The translations under genes were made by a program, and so were the position numbers. A DNA stretch of 64,000 nucleotides, taken from positions 682,001 through 746,000 of the forward strand of contig NAJO01000004.1 in the NCBI GenBank assembly GCA_002077065.1, given 5' to 3'. A model generated the notes under the pieces. That model ran no database searches, was not told the DNA's origin, and worked only from the letters and a program-made list of their open reading frames with translations. Below are positions 31,633 to 42,447 of the stretch, one piece after another. This DNA is from Cryoendolithus antarcticus. Lineage: Eukaryota; Ascomycota; Dothideomycetes; Cladosporiales; Cladosporiaceae. Position 1 is the stretch's first letter. Each line of letters starts with the position of its first letter.

Positions 31633-34600
31633 TCATGCCCTGCCAGACAAGACAGACATCGTCATAGCCGCCTCTTCCCTCCTCTCGGCCTCCAAACGCA
31701 ATCTCTCTTTCCTCGCTTTGATCCCTCTCCCAAAGCCTCGTCCAGCGGGACCTTCGTCCACGAACTCCAGTCCGAGGACGACATAACTCATCCCGTCATG
31801 CGGTGTACCCTTCCAAGTCCTCGATCGTAGATGATGCTGTGATGTACCGGTGTAAGTCTCAAGTGCAGGGAGAACGAGAATAGTAATATGCGCATCGTAG
31901 CCTGTAGGTGGAATGATCGGACGTGCAGGTTTGGAGGGGTACGAGAGCGGCGCGTCTGCTGTCGTGGGAGCAGCACCTTCATCATCGCTGCCGCAAAGCT
32001 CGGTCAAATCTCCAGTCAAGTCGCCGAAATCGCCTCGCAGCCAGCCGGAGTGTATGGCGGCAGCGACCACGTCCGAGTCATCGGTGTACACGTCTGAACC
32101 CCAGAGCTGACGGCGCCGGGAGATGATCTCAAGGCGGCTTGGCTCGTTGGCCTCGATCTCGGTCGGGGAGCGCGTCAAGTACCAACGAGGCACGCGGACT
32201 GTCAGAGTGCAGTTCTCGCGTTCGGTGAACTTGGGTATGGGAATCATAGTATTGGTATAGGGAAGATGAGACGAGGACGGGGAGTGAGGGTGGAAGTCGG
32301 AGACCTCGGCTTCGTAGAGGTGAGATCCGAGATGCTTGCGTGGTTTCGTAGCGACAGAATCAATAATTTGCTGGCTTTCGATAGTCGTCGTAGGCTTGCG
32401 GGGCAGTGGCACCGTCTTAGCGGCATGATGATGATGATGGCCTGGATGTGCATGTGCGCCGTGGTGGTGGTGATGATGATGCGCTGGGTTTGGTGTTGCA
32501 CTTGAGTGTGGAATGGCTTCCGAGGCGAATCGCGTTGGGTTGACGGCAGTTGCCTGGACTTCAACGGCATCATGGTGGTGGTGATGGTGATGATGTCCGT
32601 GATGGTGGTGGTGATGCGATGTCTTTGATCGCTTGTTGCCACGCTGAGAAAGACTTGGTGTCATGCGTCCGTCGAAACCCTCCGAGTCGAGCATTCGCGA
32701 CTCCTCCCGCGATCTTCGACCGTTCGCCTTGGCTGCTCTTGCAAGCTTTGATGTAGACCTGCCGTCCTGTCTATCACCCATCATCAAGTCCACCTCATCG
32801 GCTTGAGCCATGGGACTCTGGCGTGAAGGCGTAGTCATGCCATTCGCGGACTGTCCCGCGACCGGTGTTGCACTGCCCACACCACTTCCTAGGCCCGAGA
32901 ACATTCGACCAAACTCGCTCTTGATGCCAGCGCCCGACGGCCTAGGCTGCGCACCTTGTACGGCTTGAGGAAGGGGTGAGTTCCTACCGCGCCTGCTGAG
33001 TTCAGGACTAATATTCATCAGCGCGCGATGCATTGCGCCGTCGCTGCTCTTCCGTTGTTCCATCTCCCGACTCCTCGTCGCCTCCATCTGCTGATGCTCT
33101 TCATAGGTGAGAGGTCTCTCATAGTAGCCATTGCGTGGAGGACCGAACATGCCCATGTCTGACATCGGAGGCGATGAATGTGGGTGATCTGGTCTTGGCT
33201 CGTATTGTACTCGCGCCTCGATTGATTCTCTTGCTTGTTCGAGAGCATTCGGTTGCTGAGGCTGGTACGTTGGCCGGAAAAGCCCGGCATGGTCCTCACG
33301 CATCGGACGACCAAAAAGTCCTGGCTGTGGCTCCGTCTGTTGTAGACGCTGACTGTGCTCTTCCCGTGCCGATTGTGGACTTCGTGAGACCATACCATTA
33401 GTAGGCTGCGACGTCGGTGCGCCGTTCTGTCGAGGAGGCGGTGGCCCGTCGTGCGAGCCTGGCGCTTCGCTCCTAGGTTTGTGTATGCTATCACCAAACG
33501 CACGGAACACACCAAGCCTGCCTCCGACGGTATCGTCCCTCTTCAAGATCTCGTCAAGTGGCCGTGTGGGTCCTGGCTCGATGGGCTGACTACTTGGGCG
33601 CATCGGAGCGCGTACGCCATTCGAGTTGGGCGATCGCTCGGGTGGTGCTCGGAACGCTCGAAAGCTGTGCGCCGACTCACGTGGTAGGTGGGGTGATCTA
33701 AACATCCCATCGCGCATGGCTTCTGGGGCGAATCTCTCTTGATCCAGCACTGCCGATGCCGGCCGCTGTTCGCCAAAGGCGTTGATCCGACCCGGGCTCA
33801 TTGGCCTCATCTGTCTTGCATATCCCTCACGCATGCTCGATGACCTAGCTCTTCCTGGTGATGGCGGACGCATGAGGTTCTGCGATGGTGATGCGAAAGC
33901 GTTACTGAGGTGTGGCGAGCTGTTGGGCTTTCGCGTGTCTTCGAGTATGGCTGAGATTGACATGCCTCCATTAGAGCGGTGATGTGACGACATGCTGGCG
34001 AGGTCGCGAATGCCTGCGAACGGCGAGGCGGTTGGTGGGCCGCGTGGGGCAGTGCCGGGCATAGTGGGGTTTGAGGAGTAGGGGGGGATTTGCGGGGAGG
34101 AAGGGGGAGGCATGTTGCGGGAGGAGAACGTCGTTGGCATTGTATGAGGGTCGCGGAGGTCTGCAAAGCCGTTATTAGTCGCTTTCATATGGTGAGCATG
34201 CAGATCTGCCGCACCCTCATGACGTGCTGGCGGACTCCCTATGCCGCCCAGGGATCGCCGTCGCGATGGATCGAAGGACATTGGCACGTGACCCTGATCG
34301 AGGGCATAGGGCGGAGGAGGGAGGCGGGTCTGCTGTGATGGATCTTGCGGCGGTGATGCATGTGTCGCGATGCCGTTTCCTACATTGTCGAAGCACGTGT
34401 CAGCGAAGCTCTTCCAAGCTTGTCATCCGCACGTGGCTAAATATGGTTAGGTCATTTATGCGGGGATAAGCTTCGGCAGATCGCCGCTTCCCTTGCTCCT
34501 CCGGCAGTACCCCTGTAACTCGCTTGTGAGATGGCGTCTGGGCGCGTGTGATGTTGCAATCTTCCATGCTCCCGTATGGCGACGAATGCACACGGTGTGG

Positions 34601-35102
34601 TGTAATGGCTGGGTCCCGCATGGTCTCGTAGTCATATCGCGCGCCATTCCGTGCGCAGCTCACTGTGTCCTGGTGAGGAAAGAGGTGTTCGTGGAGAGGC
34701 GCAAGGTTCGGCGATCGCGCATATTGAACATTGCCAGGTGCAGTCTGATCGTCTCAGCCAAGACTCGGAGAGCCTGCAAGAGGAACGAGAGCACGCGTGG
34801 CACCAGACCAGCGCCGCCGCACAAGCCGGGTCCGATGGCATCGCAACGAGTATGGCGTGTTTGTTCGACTTACCATTCATGCTAGGTGCCCAAGCTCTTC
34901 CACCGAAACCATTGCTTTCACTCCTCCCGTGCGATGGGGGCAGGAATGGATCGCGAGTCCGTGGGAAGGGGTCCAAGAAGGGTATCTGCGACGGGGGTTG
35001 AGCGGTGTGGGTCGAGTAAGGCGGCGCTTGGTGTTGGTACAGCATCTGGTGCTGTTCGCCAGGCGGGCGATCGTACGGCCTTGAGGGCGGTCGTTGGTCC
35101 AT
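31633..35102 (-). CDS. RXT3: Rxt3-domain histone deacetylase complex subunit
   Basis: Model: exon 1 35102-34874 (MDQRPPSRPYDRPPG..., ending SMN) and exon 2 34379-31633, about 991 aa; the junction completes a Gly codon and stays in frame. The C-terminal about 250 residues form the Rxt3 domain (RKHLGSHLYEAEVSDF ... LTVRVPRWYL ... LWGSDVYTDDSDVVAAAIHSG), known from the Rpd3L histone deacetylase complex. The rest is disordered, rich in Pro, Ser, Arg and Met. It holds two His clusters (about residues 785-850). Exon 2 has no ATG near its beginning, so the upstream exon is needed, but the 494-nt intron is long for this genome and may hide a further exon (34400-34663 is open in one frame). The C-terminus is Arg/Glu-rich. 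Confidence 0.88.
32400..32630. repeat. GTG/GAT trinucleotide tracts encoding poly-His
   Basis: On the minus strand CAC/CAT codons encode two His-rich tracts of the Rxt3 protein. The DNA shows runs such as gatgatgatgatg (about 32428) and gtggtggtgatg (about 32574-32622). The tracts mix both His codons, so selection on the peptide is at least as likely as simple slippage. Confidence 0.8.
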
Positions 35103-35594
35103 AGTGTCGAGTGCGAGAGCGTCGTGATTGACAATGATGCAATTGATAGTTAGAGAGCGATTGCGCCGCTTAGCCGCCGTGGATTCGACGTATCGCAAAG
35201 TGTTGCGCCCATCGCTGGAGGTCTAAGTGCTGGCTCGAGGCCCCGAGATGGACAATCTGGTTCAATGAAGGTCTAGCGAGTACTCAAAGTTTCGCAGCCC
35301 CCAACTGAGTATCAAATTACAGTGAGTCTAAGTAACAACAGGATTGAGAGTGTACCTGAGAACGAGACGGTTCAGTGACGCGATCTTCCTTCCTCTCTGC
35401 ATGATCCTAGCGCACAGAGTGGGGCGCGGCAGGAACAGGGTTTGCGCCAGACATCCGAGAAGGTCGGTGCACGCGACCTCACCTCCGAACTACCCATACG
35501 CATCATCTGCAGGTGCGGACAGACATACAACAGGTTCCTGCGCACACTTAGCACTGCAAAGTGCGATGACGCGAGCAGAAATTCGGCAGAGGTA
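35103..35594. promoter_or_regulatory. divergent promoter region, RXT3 / BTN1
   Basis: 492 bp between two divergent start codons. No convincing coding sequence; expected to carry both promoters and leaders. No named element can be assigned. Confidence 0.4.
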
Positions 35595-36973
35595 ATGCTA
35601 CCGCTACCTGGTGCCCCGGCTTCGTCCTGGTCACTCTTCCGCCAACGCCTGGCTGGCAAGCTCGATGGCATCAACTGGAGCGTCGCTGTGTCCTTTTGGC
35701 TCTTCGGTACCTCGAGACTCTGGACCGTGCAGTCTCGAACATTGGCTGATCATGCTCCACAGGCCTGATTAATAACGTTCTCTACGTGATCCTGCTGTCC
35801 GCAGCCCTCGATCTCGTAGGTCCCAACATCCCCAAGGGCACCGTACTACTCGCGGATGTTGTCCCGAGCTTCTTCGTCAAGTTGACGGCGCCGTACTACA
35901 TTCATCTTGTCTCATACTCGACCCGAATATGGCTGTTCTGCGCGCTATCCGCTGTCGGTATGCTCGTTGTCGGAGCTTCGTCTGACTCCACAGATGCAGG
36001 TAGTATCTCTGCAAAGATGGCTGGGGTAGTGCTCGCAAGTCTGAGTAGTGGTGGTGGAGAGCTGACATTCCTTGGTCTGGTCCACCACTACGGGCATACT
36101 GCGCTTGCTGCCTGGGGTAGTGGCACAGGTGGCGCTGGTCTGATCGGGGCTGGAGCTTACGCGTTGCTGACCACGACTTTTGGATTGAGTGTTCGAGCCA
36201 CCTTGCTTGCTAGTGCTGGACTGCCACTGATCATGCTGCTGAGCTTCTTCGTCTTGCTTCCGCATGGTCCGCTGAAGCTTGCGAGGAGAGAAGAGCTTGC
36301 TAAACATGCCGTTGCCGAGAACGATCATGACTCTGCACCCGAGACAGCTGGACTGCTGACGCAAGCAAATAGCAATCTCTTAGATACATCGCCACCGCCG
36401 TTGAGCAAGGCTTTGCACAGCTTGAAGGCCAATCTGCTCCGCGCGCGAAAGCTAGTCATACCCTACATGCTCCCTCTCTTCCTTGTGTACGTGGCCGAGT
36501 ACACCATCAACCAGGGCGTTGCTCCTACTCTACTCTTTCCTCTGCCCAACACGCCGTTCAGAAACTACCGCGCATTCTACCCGACCTACGCCGCTATCTA
36601 CCAGCTCGGCGTCTTCATCTCGCGATCCTCGCTACCTTTCATCCGCGTACGGACGCTTTACGCACCTTCGATCCTGCAGATCCTGAACTTGGCTTTGCTG
36701 TCAACGCACGCAGTGACGCCGTTCATACCGTCGGTTTACATTATTTTCCTGGTCATCTTCTGGGAGGGCCTGCTGGGTGGTCTGGTGTATGTCAGCACTT
36801 TCGCAGCCATACGAGAGGAAGTGCCTGAGGAAGACCGGGAGTTCAGTCTGGGTGCTACGACTGTGAGTGACTCGGGCGGGATCTGTGTGGCTGGTTTCTT
36901 GAGTATTGGCATGGAAAGGGCGCTTTGTGGCTGGCAGGTCAGGCATGGGAGGGATTGGTGCGAGAGGCTGTGA
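35595..36973 (+). CDS. BTN1: battenin-like lysosomal/vacuolar membrane protein
   Basis: Exons 35595-35706 and 35763-36973 (56-nt GT-AG intron); 440 aa. The junction rebuilds [20 protein letters not shown], the hallmark first membrane helix of CLN3/Btn1. About 11 hydrophobic helices follow. Other conserved landmarks are [46 protein letters not shown] and [15 protein letters not shown], all diagnostic of the family. An internal acidic/polar loop (about 225-260) faces the cytoplasm. Btn1 resides in the vacuole and late Golgi and influences vacuolar pH, arginine transport and SNARE traffic; the human orthologue is mutated in juvenile Batten disease. Confidence 0.95.
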
Positions 36974-38513
36974 TTGAAGCTTGCACGCGCGATATGCGAT
37001 GCAATGGTGATCGGGTAATAACCAATCGAGCACCCGTACTCGCAGTTCTGCAATGAATAGTTGACCAGGATTTCGACCTGGCATGGCGCTTTGGCTGGGG
37101 TCCACCGTCGCTCATGTACCACGAGCGCGGAATCAGCTACGTAAGACCACGTAGCATGCCGCATCTTCCAGCTACCTTTGATTAGACCGTAAGCAGCACG
37201 TCAAGTCGCGATGGATACGCTATATGGGCTCGAGGAGCATGCGGCAACCTCGAGACTGATCGAGGTCACCGACTCCAGACTGATGGATATGTAGCACGGC
37301 ACCCACGAGCTAGGCCTGCAGCACGACGCCGGCCACCGGGCTGTAGGCAGCAGGCGGTATTTTAGGCTTGACGGGCAGAGCAAGATCGGGACGATAGGTT
37401 GGCTGGGCGTGCTCGAGCAGCATGCGGTACCCTCGAGTCTGGCAAATGAGGGCATGGGGCGAACTACGGCTAGGCGACATGCGGCCTCATTGAGCTTAGC
37501 GGGCAGAGCGAGGTTGGTCACCTCAGCGTAGGCATCATGCCGGATCCTTGGTTGTGATATGTGAAGGAAGGTTTACCACACACGCTTGAGCAGCATACGG
37601 CATCCTCAAATCTACCGGGTGTAGCAACAGCAGCGACCTTCGACTAGACGGCATGCTGTACCCTCGAGTCTAACGCATGTGGGATGTTCGGCGACTACTA
37701 CCGCCATGGAGGCGCCAGCTTCGAGTCTGATTCGTGTAGCGAGATCAGCTAACTACGGCTGGACGGCATGCGGAATCCTCGAGCTTGAGAAGTAGAGCAT
37801 GATCTAATACACTGAATTGAGTAGCATACGGCATCCACGATCGTGATGCCAAAGAGATCTACTAGGTCGATGGTGCGAACCCGATCGCGGAAAGGCTATG
37901 CGTCGTGGGTGATGGTACCTACGCAGTCTGAGCGTCGAGATCGCTGGCCATGTTGCGGCTTGGCGTGAACACCGAGCTCAGCCAGGGAGAGAGGTATAGT
38001 TGGACACCCTTGACACCCGGCGCGAGCAATGGACACAGCATAAGACGCTGCGATGCTTGACGATGCTATAGACCGGGTCGTGGGCCGCGCCAGGCTTCGG
38101 GGTTCTAGGCTGGCTGACAACTCCGCCATGCGCCACCGCCGTGACTGGCAGTCGCGTCACTGATGTTCGAGCAGCGAGCATAACGTATGCATACATTACA
38201 ATTTGCACCTGCAGGTCATCGGCCCACTGCACATCGGATGTTGCTATAGTACTGGATGGAGATATCCCCTGCCTAGGTTCCCGAGTTGGCTCACCTACAA
38301 TACCGGATCCGCCGGTCTTCTGACCGTGCTCTCGCCTGCTATCGAGCATTCGCCATCCCCATCGCTTGTGCATACCACACCCTCGTCGATGCTGTCTACC
38401 CGCAAGCAAACCTTCAACCAAGACCATCCGCCTTCTGCCTTGCTCGAGGCTATCCACCTGGCCAATTCCGACTTCGCTGATACCTTGCTTGGTAACGTCG
38501 ACCATCATCTGGA
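36974..38513. other. gene-poor region containing a minisatellite
   Basis: No supported gene. The left half is a degenerate tandem repeat (listed separately). A plus-strand frame ending at 38520 has a protein-like final 40 codons (MLSTRKQTFNQDHPPSALLE...) but nothing upstream supports it as a gene. Confidence 0.4.
37150..37850. repeat. degenerate tandem repeat, period about 57-58 bp
   Basis: About 11-12 imperfect copies share a core like GCATGCGGTATCCTCGAGTC. Core positions are near 37154, 37238, 37294, 37350, 37420, 37477, 37535, 37593, 37651, 37709, 37766 and 37824; successive distances are mostly 56-58 bp, with one of 70 and one of 84. Between cores runs a weaker conserved part (gggtgtAGCgAgatcgGCgactacggctgga). 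The period is not a multiple of three and every frame carries stops, so it is non-coding. Copies differ partly by G-to-A changes (GCATGCGG versus GCATACGG) of the kind expected from repeat-induced point mutation. Confidence 0.8.
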
Positions 38514-38825
38514 TCAGTAATCTTCGTCGGAATCATACCAGTCGCCCCCTTGGTCTTCGTACGAGTGTACCGCATACCCGTCCTGGTCCACCGCGGGATC
38601 GTTGCCGCAAGTCGCATGCTCGGAGAGTAACATCCTGAACCTCTCCATCCCAAGTCTCGCACCCCGCCTCACCGCGGCATTTACCATTGGGAAGGTCCGA
38701 CGATCGGAGAGCCGACGCCAGTCGCTCTTGACCAGCTTACTGACAACTCGAGCGTACGACTGACCGCATTTACGCCCCGGTACATCCCCCAAGCCCACAC
38801 GGCGTATCACCTCCTCGATAGCCAT
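38514..38825 (-). CDS. small hypothetical protein
   Basis: 103 aa from ATG 38825. Basic, helix-prone body (VRRGARLGMERFRMLLSEHA) and a strikingly acidic, aromatic tail (EDQGGDWYDSDEDY). No signal peptide and no known family. It could be an intact small gene or the 3' exon of a larger one. It sits in a repeat-rich, gene-poor stretch, where young or decaying genes are common. Confidence 0.4.
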   Translation of the reverse strand: MAIEEVIRRVGLGDVPGRKCGQSYARVVSKLVKSDWRRLSDRRTFPMVNAAVRRGARLGMERFRMLLSEHATCGNDPAVDQDGYAVHSYEDQGGDWYDSDEDY

Positions 38826-39694
38826 GCTGAAGGAGCTGTCAATTTTCGCTGCATTCCCAGGAAAGTATCGTCCGAGCTCAGTGATGGGAGCCTAGTAGTC
38901 AGACGAGCTGTCACCCGCAGGGGCCTTGCCAGTCGTCCAGATCTGCACGTGCGCAACGACGAGTTGCCGCCTCACGATCACGAGACGTACTGAGCCTGAG
39001 CGGCGACACTATAGTCTACAAAGCTTGGTGTAGAGAGGAGGACAAGACCTGACGATCAACGAGCGAGGGAGATGCGGAACGCCAGGACCGTAAAGCGTAG
39101 ACTCTTGCGCATGTCCACAGTGAAAATGAGGCACACATGAAGTTACTCCGCATTTGCCTGGATGTTCTCCTTTCCGAACTCGCATCTGAATGTTTCACAT
39201 GATAATACATCAAGTCTGAGTAGAGCCGTAGGTCGTTGCGCATATCCACACGGGCATCACTCCGAGTCTACTTGCACCTATAGGTAGCTACGATCAGCCG
39301 CGAGCAGCTACGACTGATCAGTACTGAAATCTCACCACACGGTCCGACGGATAACGGCGAACTTGTTGCTTTCTTCTACCATGCTTGCCAGATTGTAACA
39401 TCGCTAGCATCCACCCTGTTAGTGAAAATAGTCGATCACTCTGGAATCTGCTATGCCAGGTCACCCCACTCCGTTGCATTGTTCACATGCGCCTGCAGCA
39501 ATCACATCATTCACAAGTTTGGGTGCCTCAAGTTAGACTCTTCCGATATTGTGTACTGAAGAAATACCTTCTTCTGGGTCTTCCACCAGTACGCTAAGCT
39601 GCACTCCATCATTATCACAGAGACTTTGCGCACCGCCTCTTACCTTGCACCCTACAAAGAACTACTTTCTGCACCACTACAGTCTACCAGGACC
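38826..39694. other. intergenic, no gene seen
   Basis: 870 bp with only short frames. Short direct and inverted repeats around 39280-39320 (gctacgatcag / gctacgactgatcag). The reading frame of the next gene is open upstream to about 39626 without an ATG. Confidence 0.4.
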
Positions 39695-40294
39695 ATGGCT
39701 GCGCAGCCCTATCCAATCGAGTTTGTGATCCACCCCGACATGACGTTGTGCACACAGGACGTCCACCCTCAGTGCTTCGCTAGTGGTACCTACCGCCACG
39801 TCAAGGTCGGCACTGGCCACCAGGACACAATCCCTGTCTATTACAAGCCAATCTACGATCACTCTACACAAGTAGTGAGTGAGGAAGTACTTGGTCAGGT
39901 TCAGGCTGGGAAGATTGTCAAGTTGAGTCTCAGTCAAGTCTGGGATCGCATGGAGTGCGTCGATTCGAAGAACTTTATCCGTTCGGACGGAGTCTTCGAC
40001 TCGGACATGTGCACCACGATGCACCTCGAACTGTGGATGAAGCTCATTGGTCTCAATCTACAGGACACAGCCGGCAACGCTGCTGCGCCCTGCAAATCTA
40101 TCGATCCTATCATTCCGCCGAAGTGGGGGGGCAGGGTGTATTATGGTGATGGTATGATGGGGAGGATAGGCGCGCTCCAGCGGAACGAGGCGAATGTTGA
40201 GACGGAGAGTTGGTTTGGGGAGAATGGTAAGGGGGCCACGTATGGCAGAGGCGCGCGGGCCAATGCGGACGCAGTCCATGGTGCGAAGAAGTAA
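39695..40294 (+). CDS. hypothetical protein
   Basis: 199 aa from ATG 39695 (context ggaccATGg, strong). It begins MAAQPYPIEFVIHPDMTLCT and continues with beta-strand-like segments (YRHVKVGTGHQDTIPVYYKP) and an amphipathic part (DMCTTMHLELWMKLIGLNLQ). The last 60 residues are Gly/Arg/Asn-rich and end in KK. No signal peptide, membrane helix or family recognised. The stop lies in GTAAGA, so a donor at the very end cannot be excluded. Confidence 0.6.
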   Translation: MAAQPYPIEFVIHPDMTLCTQDVHPQCFASGTYRHVKVGTGHQDTIPVYYKPIYDHSTQVVSEEVLGQVQAGKIVKLSLSQVWDRMECVDSKNFIRSDGVFDSDMCTTMHLELWMKLIGLNLQDTAGNAAAPCKSIDPIIPPKWGGRVYYGDGMMGRIGALQRNEANVETESWFGENGKGATYGRGARANADAVHGAKK

Positions 40295-40975
40295 GATGGT
40301 GTCGGCAATTCGATGAAGGTGAGTAAAACTGGGGTATTCTTGACTTGGGATGTTACTGAGACTTCTAGACCGTGGAAGGATGGACAATCTGATGTCTCAA
40401 GACGTATGGAAGCAGTCGTAAACCTGAGGGTGACTGACGAGACTGGAGCAGTGGGCTTGAAAGATAATCAGTTCCCCAGAGTCATGACGGGAGCCTGGCG
40501 TAGCAATCTCAAGTTGGTGCTCGAGTAAGACGATGGCATTAGATCGATGGGAAACATCACGGATCGTCCCACGTTTCACACTCGACCGAGATCTAGCAGA
40601 GCGTGCATTGCCCCTTGTCAGGCCGTCGGTGCTTCACCATCGGCACACTATCGGTCGGCAGCATCGGCCAATCTTCGCATGGGGCGTCCTCCCAGAGACA
40701 GGGACTCTTGCCTGCCATCGTCCCCCAGCTCGAACTGCATTCCCAATGCGGTAACCTTCACGCCTCGACTGCTCAATGATGTAGGACGAAGGATTCGGGC
40801 AAACGTTCGTCAATCGTCATAGCCATCGCCTAGATTCTCGTATGTAATAGCTAGCTTCCTGCTGCTATTGCGATTCTCCTTCCTCGACGACCACGCCCTG
40901 TACCGCGGTCGGCGAAGACATCTTGTCACTTTCCGCCTTTTCACGAGGCTTACGACCACAGGTAGTTTGACCACC
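40295..40975. other. intergenic, no gene seen
   Basis: A 71-codon ATG frame at 40313-40528 has mixed composition and no support. The stretch before 40976 probably holds the promoter of the membrane protein gene. Confidence 0.4.
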
Positions 40976-42267
40976 ATGCCTGGCCCTACGAATGTCCAGC
41001 TCGCCATCGAAGCAGCCTTCAAGCGTGCTTTGGTGACATGCACATCCCCATGGGTACTCGGTCAGTAGAACCACATTCGACACAGCCTGACAAGACTGAC
41101 GATTCTTCAGACTATGCCACGAATCTTCCAGGAACCCAGATCACTTGTCACACTCTTCTCCTTATCCTATCTGCAGTTATGTGTATCCTAGCATGCTTCA
41201 TAAGCCTTCTACTCATAGCTGCACACTTGCTCCACTGGACCCGACCCCGCGAGCAGCGCCAGATGGTCCGCATCATTGCTTTCGTACCACTGTACAGCAT
41301 CATCGCACTTTTCTGCGTCTGGTTCTACCATGCATCAGGCTTCTTGATACCCTTCGGACAGTGGATGGAGGGACTGGCATTGACATGCCTCTTCCTCTTC
41401 TACGTCGAGGCCGCGAGTCCGCAAGAGACGCAAAGGCTGCAATTCTTTGATGAGTTGGAGCGGAAGGTTTTGACTGGCAAGACGAAGCATGACAGAGGTA
41501 GCCTTAGGTGGCTGAAGGCAAGTATTTTCAAAAAGCCAGTTCGCTCGATGGCCTGCCTCTGACATTCTGATTTGCAGGGTCTGTACGCAATGGCGTTCCA
41601 GCTCTTCTTCACTCGCATCGCCATAGTCATCGCCACCGAAGCACTATATGGCCTTACCTGTCCGCTGTCTAGTGCCCGTAGGACTGGCCACACCGTCATC
41701 GTCGTCGTCCAAGCTATCGGCACAAGCATCGCTGTCTGGGCATGCATCCTCATCGAGAAGCGTCTCCGCTCGGACCTCCATCCCACCAGAGCAAGGCGCA
41801 AGCTGTTCTCTTTCAAGGCCGTGGCTCTTCTTGATGCTGTACAATCTACGATCTTCCCGATACTAGCTGAATACCAGGTCTTCAAACCTACGCCACCATA
41901 CAGAGTCAGCTGGAACGACTTTGCATACGCCATTCCTAGTTTCATCCTCACAGTGGAGTTATTGTGCGTCGCCATCGCGTTCATAGGGTCCTTCGGCTAT
42001 GCATCATATCGCCGACAAGCTGTAGAGGAAAGGGGTGAGTCGATCGCCGGTCCAGGGTCCGCTTTGTTACAAGTCCTGGACTTGCGAGATGTGTGGGAGG
42101 GTGTAGCCTTCGCTTTCTGGGGCAGAGTACCGAGATCATGGCGCCAGCCGCCTCATGATGAGCCAAAACTGGCTGACCTTGGCCAGCACATTGATGCTGA
42201 GTTGGCGCCGGTAGAGCAATTAGACATCGAGCTTGGAGGGGCTCATGTAGATGGTGCAAGGGCTTGA
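40976..42267 (+). CDS. OST-alpha/TMEM184-like membrane protein (DUF300)
   Basis: Preferred model: exons 40976-41060, 41111-41517 and 41578-42267; 393 aa. The first intron (50 nt, donor GTCAGT, branch ACTGAC, acceptor TTCAG) joins a strong-context ATG (ccaccATGcc) to the body; the alternative is a start at ATG 41038 without it. The second intron has a GC donor (AAG|GCAAGT) and a TTGCAG acceptor, the only junction that keeps the family block SLRWLK-GLYAMAFQLFFTRI. Seven hydrophobic helices (for example LLLILSAVMCILACFISLLL, MVRIIAFVPLYSIIALFCVW) match the Solute_trans_a family. Members transport organic solutes or act in the late endosome; the role here is unknown. The C-terminal tail is acidic. 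Confidence 0.85.
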
Positions 42268-42447
42268 AACACTAGGAACAGGTGTGATGATGGGCGCGGA
42301 TCAGCAGTTACCTGCCCGAGGTCAGGCTGTACCCTCGAAACCTCCGTCAGCAGAAGGACGCTAGGCTACAAGGGAGTGTGGTGTACAGGCTTATTGACAC
42401 GTACACATCAATGTCTTGCTTCAAAAATTCGTTCCAATTCTGATACC

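Noticed and set aside
34400..34663. open frame inside the first RXT3 intron
   Set aside because: Not called as an exon because the single long intron already keeps frame; kept as a finding for testing.
37861..37910. tRNA-like segment with gcgaaccc
   Set aside because: The apparent T-arm does not pair and no D or anticodon arm can be folded around it.
38203..38520. plus-strand 105-codon frame with a protein-like end
   Set aside because: Starts in low-quality sequence, overlaps the stop of the minus-strand small ORF, and has no splice or domain support.
40313..40528. 71-codon ORF after the hypothetical gene
   Set aside because: Polar, no domain, and not linked by a convincing junction to the gene before it.
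41038..41562. single-exon reading of the OST-alpha-like N-terminus
   Set aside because: Its first residues are atypical (SVEPHSTQPDKTDDSS) and the frame stops before the conserved block; splicing on both sides gives a better protein.
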